A stretch of 64,000 nt of DNA from Chloroflexota bacterium (GCA_029265355.1 JAJUJL010000003.1:62001-126000); one strand, 5' to 3'; numbered from the stretch's first letter, positions 9,701 to 18,374 are shown. A program made the numbers and translations. The notes: a model not told the origin generated them from the letters alone.

Positions 9701-9706
9701 TATAAT
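9701..9706 (+). promoter_or_regulatory. -10 box TATAAT, 8 bases before a start codon
   Basis: A perfect TATAAT is followed by tcttccgc and then ATG at 9715. Transcription would begin within a base or two of the start codon, so the mRNA is probably leaderless. No good -35 box is present at 17 bases; there is also no ribosome site before the ATG. Confidence 0.6.
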
Positions 9707-9714
9707 TCTTCCGC

Positions 9715-10347
9715 ATGGGAAATATCTCCTCCTGGCTACGGAAGATCTTCCAATCCAACCTTTCGGGTCATATCACCATCGTCTCTGGGCTGCCGCGCTC
9801 GGGGACGTCGATGATGATGCGCATGCTGGAGGCGGGCGGGATACCGCCGCTGAGCGATGGTCAGCGCGCGGCGGATGAAAATAACCCGCGCGGCTATTAT
9901 GAGTTCGAAGCGGTGAAGAAGCTGCCCGAAGGCAAGTATGCCTGGCTGGCGCAGGCAAACGGGAAGGCTGTGAAGGTGATCTCGGCCCTGTTGGAGTACA
10001 TGCCGGCGGGCTATCCTTACCGGGTGGTGTTCATGGAGCGCGACCTGGCGGAAGTGCTGGCCTCCCAGCGACGCATGCTGCTCAGGAATGGCCGGCAGGA
10101 CGACATTTCGGATGCCGAATTGATGGCGCTGTACCAGTCTCACCTGGCGCAAGTGAAGCAGATGCTGCGCCAAAGGACGGGGATGCCGGTCTTGTACTTG
10201 AGTTATAATGATCTGATCGTTAACCCTGCGCCAGGTATTCAACAATTGGACAGGTTCTTGGGTGGTGTGCTGGAGCAGGGTGCGATGCGCGCGGTGGTCG
10301 ATCAAACTTTATATCGAGAACGCAGTTCAGAAAAGGAGCTCAGTTAA
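9715..10347 (+). CDS. Sulfotransferase-like P-loop protein
   Basis: A 210-residue protein that resembles PAPS-dependent sulfotransferases. The phosphosulfate-binding loop is SGLPRSGTSMM (about 24-34). Further downstream are VVFMERDLAEVLASQ and LYLSYNDLIVNP, which are typical sulfotransferase strands. It is shorter than classical enzymes (about 250-300), so the acceptor part is reduced. It stands 3 bases before a sugar epimerase gene and heads a surface-glycan run, which suggests sulfation of an exported sugar or lipid. The start is supported by the -10 box eight bases upstream. Confidence 0.82.
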   Translation: MGNISSWLRKIFQSNLSGHITIVSGLPRSGTSMMMRMLEAGGIPPLSDGQRAADENNPRGYYEFEAVKKLPEGKYAWLAQANGKAVKVISALLEYMPAGYPYRVVFMERDLAEVLASQRRMLLRNGRQDDISDAELMALYQSHLAQVKQMLRQRTGMPVLYLSYNDLIVNPAPGIQQLDRFLGGVLEQGAMRAVVDQTLYRERSSEKELS

Positions 10348-10350
10348 TTT

Positions 10351-11361
10351 ATGGCGGAATCTTATCTTGTTACGGGTGGCGCGGGATTCATTGGCTCGCA
10401 TTTGTGCGACAGCCTGGTAAGGCAAGGTCATCACGTGGTTGCCATCGATGATTTATCGACCGGCAAACTGGAAAATATCCAGCACTTGAAACCGTTGCCC
10501 AATTTTCAATTCGTGCGAGAGACGATCACCAACCTGCAAGTGCTGGACCGGTTAACCAGCCAGGCGTCCATCGTCGTGCACCTGGCGGCTGCAGTGGGTG
10601 TGAAGCTGATCGTGGAAGACCCGGTGCACACCATCGAAACTAACATTATGGGCACCGAGGCGGTGCTGACCACGGCCAACCGTTACGGGTGCAAGGTGTT
10701 GATCGCCTCGACCTCAGAGGTGTACGGCAAGGGCGTCAAAGTGCCCTTCAGCGAAGATGATGACCGCCTGATGGGCTCCACCACGCACAGCCGCTGGGCT
10801 TACGCCACCTCCAAAGCGGTGGATGAGTTCATGGGGCTGGCGTATCACCGCCAGTTTGGGCTGCCGGTGGTGATCATGCGCTTCTTTAACACCGTGGGAC
10901 CGCGCCAGACCGGGCAATACGGCATGGTGGTACCGCGCTTTGTGCAGCGCGCTCTGCGCAACGAACCGCTGGAAGTTTACGGCGATGGCAACCAGTCGCG
11001 CTGCTTCGCGGATGTCTCCGATGTGGTTGGGGCGGTTGTGAAGCTCTCGCAGAACGAACAGGCCGTGGGGCAGGTGTTCAACGTGGGCAATACCGAAGAG
11101 GTGTCCATCGCTGAGCTGGCCAGGCGAGTGATCGAACTCACGGGCAGCCAGTCCGAAATCCGTTATCTCACCTACGACCAGGCCTATGCGCCCGGCTTCG
11201 AGGACATGCAGCGGCGCGTGCCCAACCTGGAGAAGATCAAGCGCCTGATCGGCTACAACCCGCGCTACAAGCTGGATGATATCCTGCGGCGGGTGATCGC
11301 CTTCGAGCGTGAGCGCCTGGAAGCGCAGCAGGCCGGCGGAGAGTTCGTGTCATCTTTCTAG
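10351..11361 (+). CDS. NAD-dependent sugar epimerase/dehydratase (extended SDR)
   Basis: A 336-residue nucleotide-sugar enzyme. The Rossmann loop VTGGAGFIGSHLCD is at residues 6-19, followed by AIDDLSTGK, which is typical of NAD-binding extended SDRs. Catalytic features are STSEVYGKG and the YATSK (YxxxK) motif. The sequence style is that of UDP-sugar 4-epimerases, decarboxylases and 4,6-dehydratases; I cannot decide between them. AAGGAG lies 12 bases before the ATG. The following WxcM-like gene acts on 4-keto sugars, which makes a dehydratase role attractive. Confidence 0.88.
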   Translation: MAESYLVTGGAGFIGSHLCDSLVRQGHHVVAIDDLSTGKLENIQHLKPLPNFQFVRETITNLQVLDRLTSQASIVVHLAAAVGVKLIVEDPVHTIETNIMGTEAVLTTANRYGCKVLIASTSEVYGKGVKVPFSEDDDRLMGSTTHSRWAYATSKAVDEFMGLAYHRQFGLPVVIMRFFNTVGPRQTGQYGMVVPRFVQRALRNEPLEVYGDGNQSRCFADVSDVVGAVVKLSQNEQAVGQVFNVGNTEEVSIAELARRVIELTGSQSEIRYLTYDQAYAPGFEDMQRRVPNLEKIKRLIGYNPRYKLDDILRRVIAFERERLEAQQAGGEFVSSF

Positions 11362-11365
11362 GGGT

Positions 11366-12301
11366 ATGGATTACTTCTGTCACCCACAAGCGATTGTCGA
11401 AAGCAAGCGCATCGGTCCGGGAACGCGGATATGGGCCTTTGCCCATATCCTACCCGGCGCGGTGATCGGCGCGGATTGCAACATCTGCGATCACACCTTC
11501 ATCGAAAACGACGTGATCATCGGCGATCGGGTGACGATCAAATCGGGCGTGCAGCTCTGGGACAGCATCACGGTGGAAGATGATGTGTTCATCGGCCCAA
11601 ATGCGTCCTTCAGCAACGATCCCTTCCCTCGCAGCAAGCAGCACTTGACGGCGTATCCGCGCACCATCTTGCACAAAGGCGCTTCGATCGGCTCCAACGC
11701 CACCATACTGCCGGGCATCCGCGTGGGGCGCAACGCCATGGTGGGGGCTGGCTCGGTGGTGACGCACGATGTGCCGCCCAACGCCATCGTTTCGGGGAAC
11801 CCGGCGCGTATCATGGGATACGACGCCGGTGAGGTGGATGTTGGCGCGGAAGCGATCTCCATGCCCACCGGAGAAGTGGGGGTGCGGGAAGTTGGGGTAG
11901 GGGGCGTGAGAATTTACCGCCAGCCGTTTGTGGAAGATCTGCGCGGCAACCTGAGCTTTGGCCAGGCGCCGGAGACGCTGCCGTTCACACCGCAGCGCTA
12001 TTTCCTGATCCTGGATGTGCCCAGCAAAGAGGTGCGCGGTGAGAGCGCGCACCGTCAACTGTCTCAGTTCATCGTTTGCGTGCGCGGCAGCGTGCATTTG
12101 GTGGTGGACGATGGGCAGCATCGGGCGAACCTGATTTTGAATCGCCCGGATCTGGGTGTGTATATACCGCCCATGGTGTGGATCGTGATGTACCAGTTCT
12201 CGCCGGAGGCAGTTTTGATGGTGCTGGCCTCCGGGCGTTACGAGTCTGCGGAGTATATCCGAGATTACGAGGAATTTCTCCATTTGCGGGGTGTGGGATA
12301 G
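11366..12301 (+). CDS. WxcM-like bifunctional acyltransferase / 3,4-ketoisomerase-type cupin
   Basis: A 311-residue fusion. Residues 1 to about 165 form a left-handed beta-helix with hexapeptide repeats (for example VIGADCNI, ILPGIRVGRNAMVGAGS), as in sugar N-acetyltransferases. Residues 180-311 resemble the FdtA/QdtA cupin that isomerises dTDP-4-keto-6-deoxyhexose. The same fusion is known as WxcM. In the cupin motif usually written RGxHAH, this protein has RGESAHR (224-230), so the first His is Ser227 while His229 remains. The ATG is at 11366, 4 bases after the previous stop. Function: making an acylated amino sugar for surface glycan. Confidence 0.85.
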   Translation: MDYFCHPQAIVESKRIGPGTRIWAFAHILPGAVIGADCNICDHTFIENDVIIGDRVTIKSGVQLWDSITVEDDVFIGPNASFSNDPFPRSKQHLTAYPRTILHKGASIGSNATILPGIRVGRNAMVGAGSVVTHDVPPNAIVSGNPARIMGYDAGEVDVGAEAISMPTGEVGVREVGVGGVRIYRQPFVEDLRGNLSFGQAPETLPFTPQRYFLILDVPSKEVRGESAHRQLSQFIVCVRGSVHLVVDDGQHRANLILNRPDLGVYIPPMVWIVMYQFSPEAVLMVLASGRYESAEYIRDYEEFLHLRGVG

Positions 12302-13294
12302 ATGGCTTTGATCTCGATCATCGTACCGGTTTTCTTCAACGCTGGCACGCTGGAGGCGCTGCAAGTGCGGCTGGCTGCGCTGGCGGATCGTCACGCGGGA
12401 GATGAGTTCGAGTTTATTTACGTGGACGATGGCTCCGGGGATGACTCCCTGGAAGTACTGCGTCGACTGGCCGCGAAAGACCGGCGGGTGAGCGTGGTGA
12501 AGCTGAGCCGCAATTTCGGATCGCAAACTGCGATATTGGCAGGCATCAGCCAGGCGCGCGGGCAGGCGGTGGGCTTCGTGGCGGCTGACCTGCAGGATCC
12601 GCCAGAGGCGCTGGATGAGATGATCGCCGCCTGGCGAAGCGGTGAGCGGGTGGTGCTGGCAGTGCGGCGTGACCGCAAAGGCGACCCGTGGGCGACTCGG
12701 CTGTTCTCCAACCTGTTCAACATCCTGTTTTCCAGGCTGGTATTCAGCGGGTTCTCGCCGCAGGGAGTGGGCTTTTTCTTGATCGATCGGCAGGTGGCGG
12801 ACGTGCTGCTGGCGTGTGAAGAGAAAAACCCCCACCTGGTGGGGCTGATCTACTGGACCGGTTTCCCGGTGCACAGCGTGGTGTATGAGCGGATGGAACG
12901 CACCGTTGGGAAATCGCGCTGGACGTTTGGAAAGAAGCTCAAGTATTTTATTGACGCCTTCGTCGCCTTCTCCTACCTGCCGCTTAGGGCGGCCTCGGTG
13001 ATGGGCATCCTGCTGGCGCTGGCGGGAGGCCTGTACGCCGCCGCCCTGGTGGGGCTGCGCCTGGCCGGCGCGGTGCAGGTGGAAGGGTGGACGGCTCTGA
13101 TGGTGGTGGTGCTGTTGCTCTCCGGTGTGCAGCTCATCATGTTGGGTGTGATCGGCGAGTACCTGTGGCGCAACTTCGACGCCTCCCGGCGCAGACCCGT
13201 GTTTATCATCGACCAGGTGATCCGTGCGACCCGGGCAGATGCAACGGAGAGCGCCAGTCGGCGGATGACAGAAAGGCCAGGGGAGAGCTTGTGA
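12302..13294 (+). CDS. GT2 glycosyltransferase with C-terminal membrane helices (GtrB/DPM-like)
   Basis: A 330-residue enzyme predicted to transfer a sugar from a nucleotide donor to polyprenyl phosphate. The GT-A start SIIVPVFFNAGTLEAL, the first acidic motif YVDDGSGDDS and the DLQDPPE motif (metal-binding DxD region) are all present. Two hydrophobic helices follow at about 235-260 and 270-295, in the arrangement of GtrB-type proteins. The ATG directly abuts the previous stop. Its 3' end overlaps ruvA by 4 bases. It would load a glycan sugar for export. Confidence 0.92.
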   Translation: MALISIIVPVFFNAGTLEALQVRLAALADRHAGDEFEFIYVDDGSGDDSLEVLRRLAAKDRRVSVVKLSRNFGSQTAILAGISQARGQAVGFVAADLQDPPEALDEMIAAWRSGERVVLAVRRDRKGDPWATRLFSNLFNILFSRLVFSGFSPQGVGFFLIDRQVADVLLACEEKNPHLVGLIYWTGFPVHSVVYERMERTVGKSRWTFGKKLKYFIDAFVAFSYLPLRAASVMGILLALAGGLYAAALVGLRLAGAVQVEGWTALMVVVLLLSGVQLIMLGVIGEYLWRNFDASRRRPVFIIDQVIRATRADATESASRRMTERPGESL

Positions 13295-13869
13295 TTGCCA
13301 GCTTGAGCGGAACGGTGCAGGAAGTGACCCATGATGGGGTCGTGGTGGAGGTGGGCGGGATCGGTTTGCACGTCTTCACGCCGGCGCCGCTGCGCGACGG
13401 TCTGCGAGTGGGAGAGCGGTTGACGCTGTTCACGCAGCTCGTCGTGCGCCAGGACCTGTTGGCGTTGTACGGCTTCGAAACGCGCGAGGCGCGCCAGTTT
13501 TTCAACCTGTTGCTGGGCGTGGACGGCATCGGTCCGCGCCTGGCGTTGGCTGTGCTCTCGACCTTGAGCATCGATGCCATGCGGCGAGCGGTGTTCCACG
13601 AGCAAGCAGAGGTATTCAGCCGGGTGCCAGGAGTGGGCAAACGCACGGCGCAGAAGATCCTGCTGTACCTGCAGGACCGCGTTCCAGGGGAGGCGGGATT
13701 GGAGCGGGTGGCAGCCATCTCGGATGTGGATGGCGAGGTGATCGCGGCGCTGACCGCCCTGGGCTACAGCGTGGTGGAGGCGCAGTCAGCGCTGCAGGCG
13801 CTGCCCAAGGACGCCCCTGACGAGGTCGAAGAAAAGCTGAGGCTGGCGCTGCAGTACATCGGGCGCTGA
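13291..13869 (+). CDS. ruvA: Holliday junction branch migration protein RuvA
   Basis: A 192-residue protein, the normal RuvA length. It has the N-terminal OB fold (VIASLSGTVQEVTHDGVVVEVGG begins it), helix-hairpin-helix motifs around LLGVDGIGPRLALAVLS and RVPGVGKRTAQKILL, and a C-terminal domain that would bind RuvB (AALTALGYSVVEAQSALQAL). The start is GTG at 13291, overlapping the GT2 stop by 4 bases. RuvB and RuvC are not in the window. The link to a polysaccharide cluster seems positional only. Confidence 0.95.
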   Translation: MIASLSGTVQEVTHDGVVVEVGGIGLHVFTPAPLRDGLRVGERLTLFTQLVVRQDLLALYGFETREARQFFNLLLGVDGIGPRLALAVLSTLSIDAMRRAVFHEQAEVFSRVPGVGKRTAQKILLYLQDRVPGEAGLERVAAISDVDGEVIAALTALGYSVVEAQSALQALPKDAPDEVEEKLRLALQYIGR

Positions 13870-13900
13870 TCGAAGAACTCAAATTGGAGAAGCTCAATCA

Positions 13901-14749
13901 ATGTTCAACGATAAGAAGATTGCCTTTATCGGCCCGGGTGTGATGGCCGAAGCGATGATCAGCGGCTTGATCCGCCAGCAGGTGGCGCCGGCCGCAGCGC
14001 TGGTGGCAGCGGGTCCGCGCCAGGAGCGGCTGGACGAACTGCAGGCGCGCTACGGCATCGCTGGCACACTGGAGAATGCCGCGGCGGCGCGCCAGGGGGA
14101 TGTGGTGGTGCTCTCGGTAAAACCGCAGCGCCTGGACAAGGTGATGGACGAGCTGCGCGGGGCGATACACCAGCAAGCCTTGGTGCTCTCGATCATTGCT
14201 GGCGCTTCCATGCGCAAGATCTCCCACGGGCTGAAGCACGAGGTGATCGTGCGCGCTATGCCCAACACGCCAGCCCAGATCGGGGAGGGGATCACGGTAT
14301 GGACAGCGTCCCCCTCGGTGAGCGCCGAGCAGCAGGAAATGGCCCGGCGCATCCTGGGCGCGTTTGGCGAAGAGATCTTCGTGGAGGACGAGAGTTACCT
14401 GGATATGGCGACAGCCCTGTCTGGCACCGGGCCGGCGTATGTGTTCATCTTCATGGAGGCGCTGGTGGATGCCGGCGTGCACCTGGGATTCCCGCGGCGC
14501 ATCGCCGAGCAGCTTGTCGCTGCCACGGTGCGCGGCTCGGTGGATTTCTATCGCACGCACGAAGACCAGGTGCACCTGGCGCGGCTGCGCAACCAGGTGA
14601 CCTCGCCGGGCGGTACGACGGCAGCCGCGCTGTATTTCCTGGAGAAGGCCGGCTTCCGCACCGCGCTCAGCCGGGCGGTTTGGGCGGCGTACGAGCGCTC
14701 GCGGGAATTGGGGAAGGGCGGCGAGGCGCATCCCCCGCAGGAGCGGTGA
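13901..14749 (+). CDS. proC: Pyrroline-5-carboxylate reductase
   Basis: The last step of proline synthesis: reduces 1-pyrroline-5-carboxylate with NAD(P)H. The Rossmann start is IAFIGPGVMAEAMISGL (8-24). The family signatures AMPNTPAQIGEGI and the C-terminal block TALSGTGPAYVF...RNQVTSPGGTTAAAL are complete. Length of 282 is slightly above the usual 260-280. GGAG lies about 11 bases before the ATG. The gene follows ruvA by 31 bases. Confidence 0.95.
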   Translation: MFNDKKIAFIGPGVMAEAMISGLIRQQVAPAAALVAAGPRQERLDELQARYGIAGTLENAAAARQGDVVVLSVKPQRLDKVMDELRGAIHQQALVLSIIAGASMRKISHGLKHEVIVRAMPNTPAQIGEGITVWTASPSVSAEQQEMARRILGAFGEEIFVEDESYLDMATALSGTGPAYVFIFMEALVDAGVHLGFPRRIAEQLVAATVRGSVDFYRTHEDQVHLARLRNQVTSPGGTTAAALYFLEKAGFRTALSRAVWAAYERSRELGKGGEAHPPQER

Positions 14750-14821
14750 CCTGACTGCCTGGGCTGCTGCTCACCATCTCGCGGATGGGATGCTTCAGAA
14801 CCAATAAGACTTCATGCAGCG

Positions 14822-15964
14822 CTACCACAACGATTTTCGATCGTAGCGACGGTGGCATTTCGGGCAATAGCCAGACTCGAACTCCCTCCGTTTCCCGGCG
14901 TAATCGCAGTTCTGGCAACGCACTTCGGGCATGATGCGGATCACCCCCAGCACGATGAGCACGATGACCAGCGAGAAGACGCCAATCTTCAGGAAAGCGC
15001 GGCGCTGCTGCCAGGCGGAGACCCGCTCGAAAAAGGCCTGGTCGTTGCCGATCATCAGGCCTGAGTACAGGTCGGATGGCTGGGCGCTGTCCAGCGAGGT
15101 CTTGATGCGCTGGTAAAGTCTTTCCTGGCCGAGTTCAGCTTCCAGGAATTGGAAGTTTGCCTGGTACCTTCGATACGCTTGCGGGGGTGTGCGGCTGACC
15201 GTCAGGTCTGGGGCGATGACGGTGTGGCTCTCGCCGCTGCCGCTGAAGTAGATGGCAAGTCCCTCATGGTACCAGTCGGGCAGATCGATCCCAGCGAAGC
15301 CCAGGGTGCTGTTGATGTAGGCGTGGACGAGCTCATGGGAGATCGTGCCCGGCAGGGTGAGATGCTGCAGCGCCCGCTCCTGCCAGTTGGTAGTGTCCTC
15401 AACCAGCACAGCCACATAGCGGATCAAGATGGTCACTCCGGCGACATCGGGGTTCTCGAAGGCCTGCCGAATGAGGGTGGGCATGGCTGCGCGTGAGGCG
15501 TAATAACGAACGAACACATAGCCGGTGGGCGGTGGAATTCCCACCTGGTCGCGCAGGGCAATGATGGCAGGATCCTGGCATTCGGCGAATGCGATCAAAT
15601 CCAGGTAGGATTGGCCCTCGGGTGTGTGGTAGCCGCCAGCGAAAATCAAGTAATATTCCAGCAGGGTTCTGATCAGCACGACCTCTTCCGAGTCCTCGCC
15701 GCCAGAGCCGCCAAGGCACTCGTACAGCGCTGTAAACTCCTCCAAAGTCTGTTCAACTGCTGCGGATGAGGTGAGCGTGGGGTTGACTAACTGCTCGAAC
15801 CAGCCAGGGCGAGCGGTGAAATCGAGCCAGAGTTGATCACATTCGGTTGGCTGATGTGGGGTTGGCGTTGCAGAGATAATCGGCAGGTCGCTTGCCCTGG
15901 CAATGGGTTTGATAGCCATCCAGCCGCATAACAGGACTGCCAATAATCGCAATGGCCAGCGCAT
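14822..15964 (-). CDS. Secreted or membrane-anchored HExxH metallopeptidase (gluzincin-like)
   Basis: A 380-residue protein with an N-terminal signal sequence (about 1-25). The zinc motif HELVH (210-214) is followed by Glu234 in WYHEGLAIYF, the spacing seen in peptidase MA-like gluzincins. One membrane helix lies at about 325-345, then a C-terminal zinc ribbon with CQNC and CPKC pairs. The peptidase domain would thus be outside and the ribbon in the cytoplasm. AAAGGA lies before the ATG. Substrate unknown. Confidence 0.8.
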   Translation of the reverse strand: MRWPLRLLAVLLCGWMAIKPIARASDLPIISATPTPHQPTECDQLWLDFTARPGWFEQLVNPTLTSSAAVEQTLEEFTALYECLGGSGGEDSEEVVLIRTLLEYYLIFAGGYHTPEGQSYLDLIAFAECQDPAIIALRDQVGIPPPTGYVFVRYYASRAAMPTLIRQAFENPDVAGVTILIRYVAVLVEDTTNWQERALQHLTLPGTISHELVHAYINSTLGFAGIDLPDWYHEGLAIYFSGSGESHTVIAPDLTVSRTPPQAYRRYQANFQFLEAELGQERLYQRIKTSLDSAQPSDLYSGLMIGNDQAFFERVSAWQQRRAFLKIGVFSLVIVLIVLGVIRIMPEVRCQNCDYAGKRREFESGYCPKCHRRYDRKSLW

Positions 15965-16155
15965 ACGCGTTGATCCTTTCCGGCGTCATGAGCCGGGCGA
16001 CAGGTGCTGATGATTTAATCTTAGCACAATTCGCGATTGGAGAGACACCTGGGGGGTTGGCTGTGATCGCCCAGGCGAACCGAATGAGGCTGGCGTGCAG
16101 GTATGCGGTTTTGGGATTGTCTGAGGTGAGGGAGTTAATTTTCGGCGCGGGCTAT

Positions 16156-16515
16156 TCACGTCTCCAGGTTTTCGGCGAGCCGAAGCTTGACCAACCTGGA
16201 GATCAGATCATAGGGAATGGGTTTATTGAGGGGAAAATGCACTGAGCCCTTTGTGCCCCCATAGGCAGCCAGGTCGGGTATAGCGTCCATGGCGGGCGTG
16301 CGCGGGTAGAAGCCGATGTGGCGCTTCCAGGCGCTGAACGAGACCAGGAAGCCATTGAGATAGTAGGCCGGCATGGCGTAGCCGATTCGCTCTTCGGCTT
16401 GCGGGGCGGCTTCTCGGATCACCTGGCGGATGTGGTGCAGCAGCGGCTGGACGTTTTCTGGTTGGCGGGCGATGTATTCGTCAACTCCGGTGGGATGGTT
16501 TGTGATCACTGGCAC
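16156..16515 (-). CDS. DUF1801 / YdhG-like protein
   Basis: A 119-residue protein of the DUF1801 (YdhG, frataxin-like fold) family. Features are VDEYIARQPENVQPLLHHIR at the start, EERIGYAMPAYYL and the SAWKRHIGFYP strand. Some relatives act as iron chaperones or are of unknown role, so no function is asserted. The start is GTG at 16515 with GGAG about eight bases upstream. Confidence 0.85.
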   Translation of the reverse strand: MPVITNHPTGVDEYIARQPENVQPLLHHIRQVIREAAPQAEERIGYAMPAYYLNGFLVSFSAWKRHIGFYPRTPAMDAIPDLAAYGGTKGSVHFPLNKPIPYDLISRLVKLRLAENLET

Positions 16516-16580
16516 GGCGGTTTCTCCGGTGGATTCTTGGGATTATCGTTCCAGCGCCCGGCGAGCTCACGCCTGGCGGC

Positions 16581-16957
16581 TCAGGATATTTTGGGAGCGC
16601 CTGGCTCAGCAGCAATCGACTGCCTGGGCTCGGTTTTCACGCCCAGCCGGCCGCGGGTGGTGAACAGCAAGGCAGAGACCATCAGGGTGACAACCACCAC
16701 ACAGACCACCCAGTAGCTCTCACGGTCAGCGCCAGTAAGCAACGGGCTTACCATGGCAAACACCCGGTTCAAAGACAGGTGGCACAGCATGGGGATCAAC
16801 ACGCTCTCAGGTATAAAGATGGCGACAGGAGAGACGCTGCGCTGACGATCTGCAATCTCCCTGACCACAGGCTAAACACCAGCGCGCCCAGGTGAGCAGC
16901 GAGGATGATGCCCGGCGCGATCAGGTACCATTTCCAGCCTACCCGCCAACGGGACAT
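16581..16957 (-). pseudogene. Decayed CPBP-family intramembrane protease (CAAX/Abi type)
   Basis: Two fragments in different frames match the two ends of one CPBP protein. The 5' part (ATG at 16957, stop at 16796) encodes MSRWRVGWKWYLIAPGIILA, the usual N-terminal helix. The 3' part, open from about 16868 to the stop at 16581, encodes ESVLIPMLCHLSLNRV and RGRLGVK, which resemble the last conserved helix and tail. The catalytic Glu-Glu motif and the middle helices are absent. An internal deletion with frame loss explains this. The 95-residue frame alone is unlikely to be a functional gene. Confidence 0.6.
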
Positions 16958-17243
16958 CTCTCTCTACAAGCGAGCGGTTCCCTGGCGACCTGACACGAGC
17001 GCCAGAAGGAGTGTTTTGACCTTTCGAGGCTGGCGACAGATAATATGACTGAATTCATCTGAATTATATCCTGATCGGGAGCGCCGTCAATAGCCAGAAA
17101 TCAGCTCTTCACTTGGTGGTTCTCTCGCCAAAAACCATCGTATGGCATGCCTTGCTGTTCCTGCGCCGTTGTGAATAACTGGACAAGCGTTCATCTTTCA
17201 GGTATCATTTGACCACTTTCAACAGGAAGGAATTGATGCGCGC
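16958..17243. other. Intergenic region upstream of the M42 peptidase
   Basis: This gap of almost 300 bases holds a good promoter for the M42 gene at 17180-17208 and otherwise AT-rich sequence near 17040-17070. No coding frame or RNA gene is visible. Confidence 0.5.
17180..17208 (+). promoter_or_regulatory. Sigma-70-type promoter of the M42 peptidase gene
   Basis: The -35 box TGGACA (17180-17185) and -10 box TATCAT (17203-17208) each match consensus at five of six positions and are exactly 17 bases apart. The start codon follows 35 bases later. Confidence 0.65.
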
Positions 17244-18314
17244 ATGGATTTTACCCAGCAGCTTCTCAAAGAGCTGACCGAGGCGTATGGCGTGCCCGGA
17301 TATGAAGCCCCCATCCGGGCCGTTGTTCGCAAGCACCTTGAACCGCTTGGAGACCTCTCACAAGATAAAATTGGCAGCCTGATTTGCCGCAAGGTGGGCG
17401 CCGCACAAACCCCCCGGGTGATGATCGCCGGGCACATGGACGAGATCGGGTTCATGGTCAAGCACATCACCAAGGAAGGTTTTATTCGTTTCCTGCCGTT
17501 GGGGGGGTGGTTCGACCAGGTGATGTTGGGCCAGCGCGTGGTGATCCAAACCCGCAAGGGCGAAGTGGTCGGTGTGATCGGCGCAAAACCGCCGCACCTG
17601 CTCTCGGCGGATGACCGCAAGAAAGTGGTCGAGAAAAAAGATATGTATATTGACATCGGCGCCACCAGCGCCGAGGAAGTCGAAGCGGCAGGCGTGCGCC
17701 TGGGAGACCCGGTGGCGCCTCGTGCGGATTTCGTGCCCCTGGCGAACGGTAAGACATACCTTTCCAAGGCCTTCGATGACCGCGTGGGTGTGGCGCTGGT
17801 GGTTTCGACGCTGCAGGCGTTGCAGGGCAAGCCGCACCCCAACACGGTGTACGGCGTCTCAACGGTGATGGAAGAGGTTGGGGTGCGCGGCGCCACAACC
17901 AGCGTGCGCGCCGTCAATCCGGATGTGGCGATTGTGCTCGAATCGGACATTGCCGGGGATGTACCCGGGATCAGAGATGAAGAATCCTCGGTCAAGCTGG
18001 GCAAAGGGCCGAGCATGCTGATTTACGACGCGCGCATGATTCCCAACCTGCTGCTGCGCGACCTGGTGCGGGACACTGCAGCCGAGATCGGCGTGCCGCT
18101 GCAGCTTTCGTATGTCGAGGCTGGGGCAACGGATGGCGCGGCGATTCACCTGCACGATACGGGCGTGCCCACCGTGGTGATCGGTGTGGCTGCCCGGCAC
18201 ATTCACTCACACTCGGCCATTTTGCACCGCGATGATTACGATGGCGCGGTGCGGCTGTTGGAAGCGCTGCTGATGCGCCTGGATGCGGAAACCGTGGCGG
18301 GACTGACCCGCTGA
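17244..18314 (+). CDS. M42 family metallopeptidase (glutamyl/deblocking aminopeptidase type)
   Basis: A 356-residue di-zinc aminopeptidase that forms dodecameric shells in characterised relatives and trims peptides in the cytosol. Metal and catalytic residues are visible: His and Asp in AGHMDEIGFMV, Asp in FDDRVGVAL, the Glu pair in VMEEVGVRG, Asp in LESDIAGD and the final His in ARHIHSHSAI. The ribosome site AGGAAGG (17224-17230) is 13 bases from this ATG, further than normal. It is better spaced for an out-of-frame ATG at 17236, which would make a 13-codon peptide overlapping this start. Confidence 0.92.
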   Translation: MDFTQQLLKELTEAYGVPGYEAPIRAVVRKHLEPLGDLSQDKIGSLICRKVGAAQTPRVMIAGHMDEIGFMVKHITKEGFIRFLPLGGWFDQVMLGQRVVIQTRKGEVVGVIGAKPPHLLSADDRKKVVEKKDMYIDIGATSAEEVEAAGVRLGDPVAPRADFVPLANGKTYLSKAFDDRVGVALVVSTLQALQGKPHPNTVYGVSTVMEEVGVRGATTSVRAVNPDVAIVLESDIAGDVPGIRDEESSVKLGKGPSMLIYDARMIPNLLLRDLVRDTAAEIGVPLQLSYVEAGATDGAAIHLHDTGVPTVVIGVAARHIHSHSAILHRDDYDGAVRLLEALLMRLDAETVAGLTR

Positions 18315-18374
18315 CAACACTGCTCGCCTGATCGATTAACTATCTGAACTTTATCCTTATTCTGCGGAGGAACA

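Larger units (their letters stand above)
9325..9714. other. Intergenic region between divergent genes
   Basis: This 390-base gap separates the minus-strand aldo/keto reductase from the plus-strand sulfotransferase. It holds a 47-base copy of the dispersed palindromic repeat (9528-9574) and a -10 box at 9701-9706. No convincing coding frame or RNA gene is seen. Confidence 0.6.

Noticed and set aside
11450-12874. 474-residue frame on the minus strand
   Set aside because: Antisense to the WxcM-like and GT2 genes; composition is His/Arg/Gln-rich and no motif was found.
16581-16868. Independent 95-residue membrane gene
   Set aside because: It matches only the C-terminal end of CPBP proteases, and the N-terminal end lies upstream in another frame.
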